Origin: Eutreptiella sp. 'Long Island Sound 2002'
Taxonomy: Eukaryota > Euglenozoa > Euglenophyceae > Eutreptiales > Eutreptiaceae
Assembly: GCA_964036045.1 (NCBI GenBank)
Contig: CAXIWF010000527.1
Span: 1-64,000 of the forward strand
Direction: 5' to 3'
Length of the DNA: 64,000 nucleotides
In this document: positions 12,110 to 21,943 of the stretch, one piece after another
How positions within the stretch are numbered: the first letter of the stretch is position 1
How the letters are laid out: the number at the start of each line of letters is the position of its first letter
The notes under the pieces: model-generated
Database searches by the model: none
What the model was told of the DNA's origin: nothing
What the model saw: only the letters and a program-made list of their open reading frames with translations
Position numbers and translations under genes: made by a program

Positions 12110-12660
12110 GCTCAAGGGGGTGTTGTGCTCCTTAGAGTTGCTAGGTGGTGAGCCATGGAATACCATGCATCAAATGGTGATATCACTGCAAGCGTTAAAA
12201 GTGCAAAGCCAAAGCCGTTAAACAGGCAGTTCGAACGTTGATGCTATTTAGAGTTGTTGGGTGGTGTGCATGGAAACACATGCATCAGATGATGATGACA
12301 CTACAAAGGTTAAAAAGCACATACACAAAAGAAATTTGGGCCATTCACAAAACTTTGCTCAATGTTCAACCATGAATTCATGACACGGTTGTGCAGCGCA
12401 AAGATTCTAAGCAAATTTATTAACTCTTCATGGAACGACCATATCACGTCACACTTGAGGCGCCCTTTTTTTAATTTGTAACACATGTCCATCGTCCAAC
12501 ACGACAAGTGGCAAATGGGTTAGCACCAGATCATACAAAGACCACCCAAATCCCATTTGCGGCAAAGTGGAGTATGGACAACCATCGAGTATACATATGT
12601 TGCAACCTCCTGATCCTTGTGCGAATGTAACAAATTGTATGCGAACGGCCAATGGAGGCC
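12110..12660 (+). repeat. Diverged non-coding repeat, partner of 2.0-2.7 kb
   Basis: Collinear with the 2010-2700 segment, including the shared ATTCATGACACGGTTGTG block near 12373. A second internal relative of the GAGTTGYTRGGTGGTG block occurs at about 12135 and 12252, so the segment itself contains a partial duplication. It lies just beyond the 3' end of the Ulp1-like gene. Confidence 0.5.
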
Positions 12661-12873
12661 AACATGCAAAACAAATAGTGGAAGGAGCGAATGGAGAACA
12701 CACGAACGCCTTCTTTGCCATTTAGGTCGAAACATGGTTGGTGCACTTGATCACATTGAGGGTTTTTCACCATAATAGGTGTAATCACGGGCAACGGCTC
12801 CACACAATGCAAATCAAGAAAGGGGTATGCGGTCATTGACTAAAGGCCAAAAAAAATGTAATCTACGCAACAC

Positions 12874-15800
12874 TTAGTTGGAGCTCACCATGTTGCTGCC
12901 TCCATGACCCTTTCTTGGCTTGGAGAAGATTCGCTTCCGTTTATAAGCAAGTTTTTGAGGCCTCCCCGCCCCAATCCTGCTGCCACCATGCCCATTTTCC
13001 TTCGCATGGTGAAGTCCTTGAGGTGAAATGGGGCTACCCACGGGGAACCAAACCAACCAACCCTGCTGCCGCACCTCATTCGATGCCATGCCCTGAACAA
13101 ATGTTTCCTTATTTGTATACGCCCTAGTGCCTTGCCACCACTTCACAAAACTGTCGAAACTTCCCTCCTTGTGGGAGGGAGATGTAAACAAGAAATGAGG
13201 TTTGGCACTCCCCCGCCCCCCTAGGCACACTGCTAACATCCTCACAATATCAATGTCGGGGCAGGGTTGAACAATCCTGGCTTCCGCATCTGCTGCCTTT
13301 AGATCTGCCGACAACGTTGCCATGACCTTGTAGAAGTGCTCAGACCGCTGAGCCCTCTGTAGCAGAAGCCCTTCCATCCATTTGTGAAGACTTTCGAGGA
13401 GTGCATAGCACTCCTCAACAGTGAAAACATCGTACCGCTCCTGGGTGACTTCATTGAGATTCAGCAAACCGTCCCGTGCTAGGGCTCCCAAAATTTTGCT
13501 TGCAGTGAAGCCACAACGTGGCTGCCCATCTGCTGCTCGTCGGACCTTTTTTGTTGGATTCAAAGGCGTGGGGACCTGGCGTCGGAAGCCGGGCTGGCTC
13601 CAGCGTTGAACTTTCACATTCGCGCCAGGCACCGCCCTACGCACTATGCTGGCAAGGAGCTTGCACACTCGTCCCATGACTGAAGAAGTGGCAGCTCCTG
13701 CCTCAAGAATCTCAACCTCCCATTCCAACCCACCCTCACTCCTTGTTGCTTGGGCGATGACAACAAGGCAGTGGCCCACCCCATCAAAGGCACCCCCTGT
13801 ACCTCGGACATCTCTTCGCATATCTTTTGCCTGCGCGGTTCGCTTGGCCTGACCCTTTGGTGCAGGCTTAGTGCAAGCATCGGGTGCTTCCGGCTCCAAG
13901 AAGCGGTTTATGCATATGCGGCGCAAGAAGGTTAGCGCAACATGGCGGCTCAAAGGCTCAGGGAGGTTGCCTTGCCAATGGCGAGCTAGGAGGTCAGTGG
14001 AAAAACCTTGCCGGTATTCAACCAAAGCAACAAGGTTAAGCTGCGCCAAAAGTGGGTCAGTGTCGGGTCGATCAAGTTTCAGTAGCCGTTCGCTCGGAAC
14101 ATTCATCTCGAAAGCCATGACGTCCTCAGGGTTGTTGAAATACTCCTTGACAGGTCGAATGGTGGTGTCCCATTCTCCGGAGGAGTTTGCTTGCCCAAGT
14201 TGTCCTTCCATTTGTCGAAGTGCACTCACAAAAAAAAGCCCCCGAACCAACACCATGTCCAACTTGCATTCCCCTGAACATGGCCACGGAATAGTAGAGA
14301 GTCCAACGGGGACACCTTCAACAAAGTCCCCGCCAGGCCTGCCGCTTCCAAAGATCCAACTAAATTTTCTTGTCCTTTCCTCCTTGGAAAAATACATAGC
14401 GGTTGGGCCATCTTTGTTGGGACCTAATGGTGTAGCCCAAAGAACCCGAACCTTATCACCTACCTTCAGAACACCTCTTGCCACTTGATCGGCGACACAA
14501 AGGGCTGCAACAGGGGAGGCCTCCTCCATCCCATTTTGAGTCCCCTTCCCCGTACTGTCCGCTCGTGTTCCCAATTCACTCTCCACATCTTGGAGTCCCC
14601 TAACCCTATCACTCGAAACTGCAATCGGAATTATGGGTGGGGCTAGCATTGTGGTTGTGGCTTGGGGTGTGGCCAGAGCTAGGGTTGTGGCCCGGGTTGA
14701 AGCTGGGATAGCAACCAGGGCTGGGGCTGGAGCCGCGCTGACGGTTGTGGCTATGGTTGTCGCTGGGGCTAAGGATGGAGCTATGGCGGCGGATGGACTT
14801 GGGGTTGGGGCAAAGGAGGCGGCTGGCATTGTGGACGGGGCCAGGGCTCGGGTGGGGCCGGGAGTTGTGGTTGGGGTTGTGGTTGGGGCTTGCACTGGAA
14901 CTTGAACCGCGGTTGTGGTTGGGGCTAAGGATGGGGCTAGGGCTGTGGTAGTGGCGGTTGCTAGGGTTGGGGTTGTCGTTGTGATTGTGCATGGGGCTAG
15001 CGTTGAGGCCAGGGCTGGGTTGGGGGCTAGGGTTATTCCCGCAATTGGGCTTGAAGCTGACTCGGAGGATAGGGCTCGGGGGGGTTGTGGGGATGGGGCT
15101 GGGGTTAGGGCTTGGGGTGTGGCTACAATTGTGGTGACGGGTGATCCTTGGGTTGGGGCCAAGGATGGAGTTGGCGTTGGGGTTGTGGTTGTGGTTGCGG
15201 TTGGTGCTCCGGCTGATGCTTGGGCTGGGGATGCGGCTGCGGCAAGGGCTGGGATTGTGGCTTGCCGGGTAGATTTGGCATGGGCTGTGGCCTGGGCTGG
15301 TATAGGGACCGCGGTCTGGGCGTTGGCGGAGGTTGTGGCGGAAAGGACGCCTTGGGCCGGGGTTGTGGTTGGGTCTGTGGCTAGGGCTAGGGCCGGGGAT
15401 GGGGCCGGCGTTGGTGCTTGGGCTGAGCCTATCACTACGGCTGTGGTTGGGACAGGGACAAAAGCCGTGGCTTCAGGTGGGGTTGCATGTGTGGCTTCAA
15501 CTAAATCATTATATCCAACTACCGCTTCACCTTGCTTACACTGGCTTCTCTCGTGGGATGTACCTCGGGTGGAGCTTCGTCCCAGAAATCGTGAGATGGC
15601 CCCATGCAGCTCTTGCCGAAAAGCAGTCGGGTTGAAATCCGGGAAGAGTTCGGTTGATCGAAGGGGAAGATGGGAGAATAGACATTCTTGCAGTTTGGGC
15701 ACTATCCCTGAACGTTCATGTGCAAGGAGCTTGCCAAACCAGCATACAAATACCCCACAGTCCCTATTATTATCTTGCTTTCGAACCGGGACCATCTTGA

Positions 15801-17426
15801 CTTCACCAAAATGGAGCGTTGGGGCATTCGGCTCAATGGATCTCCTTGCCATTAGAAACATCTGGATTTTGTCACACATTTGCCGAGAGATGAATGCTGC
15901 CCCACCGCGGCCCGAGTCGAAAACACACAAATGAATGACCAGTCCAACGGGTAGCACCAAAACACCAAAAAAATGATTTCCGGTGTGCACTGGGAAAAAA
16001 ATCTTTTTACCCAGCAATTGTGACTTCCTAAATATCTTGGTAGCAACCTTCTCAGGCCCGTTTTTCAGCATTGTGGCCACTGACAAAGGAAGAAAAGCAA
16101 TGTCAGAGCTCAAGTGAGACAGATAGTAGTCGATGACTTGGGCATTTAGCCATCCCCGATGAGACCCCGCAACATTGATACACCGGTCAAGGTCTGCCGC
16201 ACTTACTAGCGCAAAGTCATCAGCCTCGGTAAAAACATCGTTCCCTCCATTCTCAGCAGCCTCCTCCATATCCACGTCCATCGGGCTGGCTTTAGAACGT
16301 GAATTTGGCAATGGCAGTTGAGGCGTGGTGGTGTCGGGGGTGCCCACGCTAGCAGCGCCGATGTTGAGTGTGTTGGGAGTGGCCACAACGGTCGTAGTGT
16401 CAGTGCCGGCACTGGACGTGGACTAAGAGAACAAAAGAGTGCTATGAGTTGGTGCCCTCTATGAGTGCAAGCACGAAGTGATAGCATTGCCAGACTCAAA
16501 AAGGGCATCTACACGATTTGGATGCAAACATGAAGCACACACCGTTGGCCATTGATGCTGCTCCCTAATCTCCTCCAAAGCCATCTCTGCCGAAAGGGCA
16601 ACATCACGAGATGAGCGTCAGAGCTAAACATTGGTTGCAGTGACCGCACTTCAGGTTGGGTGGTAGTACGAATCAGCATGGTAGCCGCGGCTGTAGCGGG
16701 ATTCGTCGTGGACATGCCGGTGATTGCTGCAAAGCCTTGTCACTTGTGCTAAATGGGTAAATCACTGCACACGTGAACTCAAAATTGATTCCATGAAATT
16801 CAATATGGACACCAACACATACCTTTGGCACTTGAGCATCATCCCTTGTACCCTGCGCTGGAACCAACTCCGCCGGATGCGCAATTTCATGGGGCCAAGG
16901 TTTTGGGCTAGGTTTAGATGCTGAGGATGGTGAAAGCGGTTGATGCGCAGCAGCGGCAATGTTGCTTGTGTTGGTCGCGGTGATGGACACACCAGCACTG
17001 GTGGTGGACGTGGCCCTCGGTACTGTCTGAAATGAAAATGGTAGTGCTTTGAAACATTGGAACCCCCCAAACCCCGCCACGTGTCCCACATACGTGCATT
17101 CAGGTACATAGCTAATGCGTGGACAAAGGGTGCCATGTAAATTTGTGCATTCCAAAAGAAGAACTCTAATAGATCCCTAACGGCTTCCTATGCAACGTCA
17201 AGGTCCCTTCATTCGCATTCAGTCTGCAGGAATCATGAAAAGATTTATCAACTTGCAAAGATCCATGTCCTAAGAGTTCAATTAAGCAAGGCAAGCTGCA
17301 AGCAACAAGGCACAACACCTGATTTGTTTCCCCATTCCGAATCCTTTTTTTCAGCAAGAGGCGCTCCAACTTCTCCTGTGCCTGCAGCGCCGCCTCCGTC
17401 AATTCGTTGGCGACGCCATTAGACAT
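12874..17426 (-). CDS. Ulp1/C48-type cysteine peptidase, transposon-associated
   Basis: Four exons, all joined in phase 0: 17426-17319 (starts MSNGVANELTEAALQAQEKL, donor CAG/GTGTTG), 17026-16823 (acceptor TTTCAG, donor AAG/GTATGT), 16584-16543 and 16422-12874 (acceptor CTCTTAG). Together they give about 1,300 residues. The peptidase core shows the C48 order: a WLNAQVIDYYL entry motif, H268 in HTGNHFFG, D287 in VFDSGRG, Q334 and C340 in QDNNRDCGVFVC. A roughly 290-residue Ala/Pro/Thr linker (431-722) follows, then an unrecognised 570-residue region ending in a basic GAGRP-containing tail like an AT-hook. C48 enzymes cleave SUMO-like modifiers, and many plant and protist MULE/CACTA/KDZ elements carry one. 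The same orientation and shared flanking repeats suggest it partners the transposase at 3.9-9.5 kb. The short exon 16584-16543 begins with ATG and could be an alternative start. Confidence 0.75.
14611..15486 (-). repeat. In-frame Ala/Pro/Thr-coding minisatellite
   Basis: Coding DNA inside the Ulp1-like gene is made of degenerate short units that read on the plus strand as GGGGCTRGGGTTGTGG variants. On the minus strand they code for Ala, Pro, Thr and Ser runs such as TTTTPTPTPSLAPT. The repeat keeps several frames open on both strands, which explains the long plus-strand frames here. I treat those as artefacts. Confidence 0.75.
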
Positions 17427-17569
17427 GGTGACTACTAACAATGACAAACACTCTAAGATTGTGAAACACGTTGTGTGCGGTTTGAGCGTAGTGAGCACTC
17501 ACGGCTCTTCAACTTAACAAGGAGGCAGTGGCGTACATGACGCGTTAATTTCACCGGCCCCAAAACATT

Positions 17570-17840
17570 TGGGTGGAATGCACAGTGCCTAGATAATATG
17601 TATCTATTTAGTCTACGGGTTTTAGTGGGGTGGCGCTTTGGCCCCTCCAACACTTTGTGTCCCATGGTGAGTTCCTTTGCTCGGCAACAATATGACATCC
17701 ACTGTTGTGTTTGCGCACATTGCAATTGCTTGTACATGGAGGTTCATGTGGTCCACAAACTCGGGGGCAGCTACTCCAAGTGTACATCGATGGCATCAGT
17801 TTCAAGTCTGCTAGCGTGTTTGGGTTCAAGTGCACCAAAC
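17570..17840 (+). repeat. Two diverged copies of the 151-bp repeat family
   Basis: Blocks CACTTTGTGTCCCATGG, GTTCCTTTGCTCGGCAACAA and GTGTTTGCGCACATTGCA appear, then GGGGGCAGCTACTCCAAGTG and TTTCAAGTCTGCTAGCGTG. They are in the family order, just upstream of the first exon of the Ulp1-like gene. Confidence 0.55.
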
Positions 17841-19734
17841 TGCTGTCTCAACAAGGGGATTGCATGCAACACCGACAAAGCGATGAAGATCATGACACAG
17901 TGACACGACTTCATTTGTTTTGAACACACAGTGCCAGAAAAACCACCGCGAGCCTACACTAGTACATCAAATGCCATGCCTACCCTTGGGGGGGAGGGGA
18001 GGCGTCAAGTGATGCACCAGTGGGGGGGGGGGGGGGGCAATTGCACAACACACACCAAGCCCTTCCGAGGCAAAATCCGTGGCTTATCGGTCGCTTGCTG
18101 TACAAAGCTTCAGGATACACACCGACATGTGCAGATGCTGATGGGTCATGCACATGATGCAAAAAAGAAAATACTCACAATGCACAGCACTGAATCATCA
18201 ATCTGCTACCTGTCCCTATTGCTGAACAAAGATAGTGCAAATTTGCCTATTGGGGTCCCACACAATCTTGAACTGCCACACATGCTGCCCAGGAACGGTA
18301 GAGATGCGAGCCGGCTTCAGGCTTCAGGCTTCAGGGTGGGGGGGTGCATCAATGTCACATTTCACATGATCGCCATAGCGCAATTGCAAGACATCCGTGT
18401 CCAAGCTCATGTGCACGTCTTGGACCATTGCACTCCTTGGACCTTTGAAACGTTCTCTGGAGGCATTGTGGTGTACAATGTCTATTCTACAAAGCAGCTT
18501 GTGATGGCCATTGTGCCATTGCCCTCTCGCCCGAGGGGGCTTGACTGGGGGGGGGGGGGGCGAAGGCATACGAAGCCTCTGGTGTGCGGGTTGAATGCTT
18601 TCACCAAAGGACACACGGTGCCACAAATCTCTGATCCTCAAGCCGTGAAAGGGCCCTAAAAATGAATCACTGCTCTTCAGTGCTAGCCGAGCTACTCCGT
18701 CTATTGGGCTCAGAAAGATCAATCACAAATATCTCGAATGAGGACCTATAGGCCGACATATGAGTCGGCATAAGAGAAATGAAACGTTATGCCGAAATGT
18801 AACAGTGTAAAAGCTGCATCAAGTATGGAGTTTTGCTTGGGGGGATCCAAGCTTGCTTTTCATTTGGTGTTGTCTGTGGGCGATGTTGTTGACCATCATT
18901 ATTGCAGCAAGTACGCGTTGTCAATAATTACGACACATCTTCAACAGAGTTCGCTCATGAGCTAATCCCCCACCTAATTTCTTGGAACTAGGAAAAATGT
19001 GCCCAACCTTTATGTCAGCCACACACACTAAGGGACCGTAGTTGGCAAATTGGTGCTCCTCCAATGTCCGCATTGATGGTGTTCATCAAACTGTCATAAG
19101 TCCTGGAGCAGCCTATCATAAGAGCCTCCTTCAAAGCCTGGCATACCTGGCCACATGAAGAGAACAACATTTCCACTGCGTGAGTGAATATGTGCAAAAG
19201 AACTACTAAGACGCCGCATCCCGTTTTGAAATTATGTTGCACTGTTGTTTCACTTTGACAAAGGAGAGGAAAAGTGTTGTCAAGAGGGGTATCCAATATG
19301 CTAGCAGATGAGGACTGAATTTTTGTGAGTAGGGGTGGGGATTGAGCTTTAGCATACATATTGGGGGCCGTGAACTAATTTCCAACCGGGGATGAACCAA
19401 GAAGGGCACACTTCTTGACATGGACTCTGACTGCATGATTAGTGCGCCATTCCAATCCGTTTTGTGCATTTGATGTGAAATCCTCGATCCTACGCCCCCC
19501 CCCCCGCTCAACCACCATGGAACATTTACCACAGAATAGTTTATCCCACCCCACCCCGCCCCCACCGCTAAATGTCCCCGGGGACCCAAACAGCGATGTA
19601 CTACAAGAGAGGAGGGGGGGGGGGGAGAGGGGGGTCTCATCCTTCTCTCATCCCCCAACTCCTTCTTCACGCCTTTTGCTTGTTCATTGAGTTACTTGAC
19701 CACAAGGTCACATTCCCCTCTTTCGATGTGCGTG
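17841..19734. other. No recognisable gene
   Basis: The stretch contains G/C runs near 18021, 18546, 19496 and 19613, plus a nested inverted repeat at 18752-18795. The frames here (the longest is 242 codons at 17931-18659) show no domain and run through poly-G tracts, so they are not supported as genes. Confidence 0.5.
18752..18795. other. Overlapping inverted repeats
   Basis: GCCGAC (18752-18757) and GTCGGC (18764-18769) form a 6-bp stem with a 6-nt loop. TCGGCATAA (18765-18773) and TTATGCCGA (18787-18795) form a 9-bp stem with a 13-nt loop. The two share bases, so only one can form at a time. Confidence 0.6.
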
Positions 19735-20150
19735 GACATCACTATGCAATCTACCTAGACGCACTGGCAGACTTGAAATTGTTGCCCACCATAGGAACAT
19801 GCCATGGCATGTGAAATGTAGAGAATATGCGGTAATGTTGATAGTCGCCGCCCCAAAAATTCTGGGCCGAATGAATATCCGGGCACTATGCAATCTACCT
19901 ATGTACACATGGCGGGCTTGTCATTGTTGAACCCACCATGGGATGAGAAGTGTTGAGAGCGTGCGGTATTATTGATAGCAGCTGCCTGCAAAATTTGGGG
20001 CCGAATGGACCTGCCGAATCCAAGCACTATGGAATCAACCTGTGTACACACACCAGCGGACTTGAAATTGTTGCCAAGCCTAGGAACCCACCATGGAATA
20101 TGAAGTGTTGAGAGCGTGCAGTATTACTCATAGTAAGTACCCCCAGATTC
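19735..20150 (-). repeat. Three inverted copies of the 151-bp repeat family
   Basis: The reverse complement carries the family blocks: GCACTATGCAATCTACC-like starts at about 19740, 19887 and 20024, each followed by GGACTTGAAATTGTTG or close variants and by ATGAAGTGTTGAG. The spacings are about 147 and 137 bp. This is the only place in the window where the family lies in the opposite orientation. Confidence 0.65.
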
Positions 20151-20429
20151 CTGGGCTCTCCTTGTGCTAGCAACCCTGCATGATTGTGAAATCGATGTTG
20201 ACCATCAAATTGTCTCCAAGAAGTCCACTTGAGCTTCACAAGATGTTTCCTCGCGGTTGCCGCCTGCGTTGTCTGATGCCGCCTGCCATGTAACGTCCAT
20301 TGGCCAGCCATGAATGATATACTGGCCAGACCACTAGTCGAATGGCAAATTTACATGGTAAATGTGTAAATTTTACAACAATGCCCGTTTTTTTTTGGCC
20401 GTGGCCGTCTGTATATGTGTTTATAGGTG

Positions 20430-20640
20430 ACAGGATCCTATGCTTGGAAACAATTTCAATTCCGCGTGTGCGCAAATTGCATAGTTGCTTGCATATGGCA
20501 AGTCCATTCAGCCCAGAATTTGAGGGGCAGGTACTGTTTCCCCACGGCGCATGCTCTCGATACTTCTTATCCCAGTTCCTATGCCTGACAACATTTTCAA
20601 GTCCGCCACGACCACACAAAACAATGTGGACAGTGCATGG
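20430..20640 (+). repeat. Further copies of the 151-bp repeat family
   Basis: GGATCCTATGCTTGGAAACA, TTTCAATTCCGC, AAATTGCATAGTTGCTTG and GGCAAGTCCATTCAGCCCAG follow the family order in plus orientation. A second, partial copy follows at 20560-20640 (TTCCTATGCCTGACAACATT, TCAAGTCCGCC). Confidence 0.5.
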
Positions 20641-21262
20641 CATTGCTCAGTGAGGAAAACACCACACACCCCAGCAAGGAGATGGAGGCGTCAAGGGGTC
20701 GGTCGGCAGGTTAGGTTCTTTTTTGTGCTGTTACACTGCGGGTGTTGGGGCCCAGAATCAAAGTGGCATACACAGTAACTCAGCCCAGCAGTTCACAGCA
20801 GGCACACAAAGACCGTCAGTGGCACGTAGCACAACACAACGTTTTGTCTGAAATCCTCCAAAACTCTTCAAAGAGCAGAGAAACCCTCAGCAATCCCCAC
20901 CAAGCACTGGGTCACTAGGCTCCCGGGTGGTATCTAGCAGTACATAGTAGCTCGACCCAGGAGTACAGAGCAGTCATAAAGAAAAATGCTAGCGGTATGC
21001 TGCAGTTCAAAACCCACTCAACCTCAGGTCTAGTAGGTTGGCTGCCTGCCAAAAACCCAGTGCATGTACATAAATACCTCAAACAACATCATCTTCCAAT
21101 GGATGTCGAACAGATGATATTTATTTCACCCATCGCCAGCACACCAAGCAAGCAGTTGTCACTCTGCAACATCCTCATGGAACAAGCCCCAGAGATGCTC
21201 ACAGCCAGAGGCAAACCTGCAAAGATGGGCCAAAACGAAAATGCACACAGCCATGCACTTTG
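20641..21262. other. No confident gene before the minisatellite
   Basis: A frame opens at 20997 and has about 85 non-repetitive codons before running into the minisatellite. It could be an exon, but nothing in it is recognisable and there is no supporting splice logic. Confidence 0.4.
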
Positions 21263-21943
21263 CCCTCTGGCCTGGCGGGAAGACGGCCCAGCCTGGCGGG
21301 AAGACAGCCCCGGCCTGGGCGGGAAGATGGTCCAGCCTGGGCGGGAAGGCCCAGCCTGGCGGGAAGACGGCCCATCCTGGCGGGAAAGCCCAGCCTGGCA
21401 GAAAGACGGCACAGCCTGGCGGGAAGACGGCCCAGCCTGGCGGGAAGATGGCCCCAGCCTGGGCGGGAAGACGGTCCAGCCTGGGCGGGAAGGCCCAGCC
21501 TGGCGGGAAGGCTCAGCCTAGTGGCGGGGAGGCCCAACCTGGTGGCGGGGAGGCCCAGCCTGGCGGGAAGACAGCCCAGCCTGGCGGGAAGATGGCCCCG
21601 GCCTGGGCGGGAAGACGGTCCAGCCTGGGCGGGAAGGCCCAGCCTGGCGGGAAGGCCCAGCCTAGTGGCGGGGAGGCCCAGCCTGGCGGGAAGACAGCCC
21701 AGCCTGGCGGAAAGACGGCCCAGCCTGGCGGGAAGATGGCCCAGCCTGGCGGCGGGAGGATCCCGCCTGGCGGCGGGAGGGCCCCGCCTGGCGACGGGAA
21801 GGCCCAGCCTGGCGGGAAGACGGCCCAGCCTGGCGGGAAGACGGCCCAGCTTGGCGGGAAGGCCCAGCCTGGCAGAAAGACGGCACAGCCTGGCGGGAAG
21901 ACAGCCCAGCCTGGCAGGAAGACGGCCAAGCCTGGCACACGAC
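21263..21943 (+). repeat. GC-rich 21/15-bp minisatellite, left block
   Basis: Tandem units GCCCAGCCTGGCGGGAAGAC(G) of 21 bp mixed with 15-bp units lacking the AAGACG part. Variants carry GGCGGGGA insertions around 21530-21800. Every frame on both strands stays open for hundreds of codons (PGGKTAQ, AWREDGP, SLAGRRP readings), which is a composition effect and not evidence for a protein. It ends at the first satellite monomer. Confidence 0.9.

Noticed and set aside
14633-15934. Plus-strand Gly/Val/Ala-rich frames up to 339 codons
   Set aside because: They are the antisense of the Ala/Pro/Thr linker of the Ulp1-like gene, whose peptidase motifs support the minus strand.
20997-21521. 174-codon frame running into the minisatellite
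   Set aside because: The 85 non-repetitive codons match nothing recognisable, and the rest is repeat.
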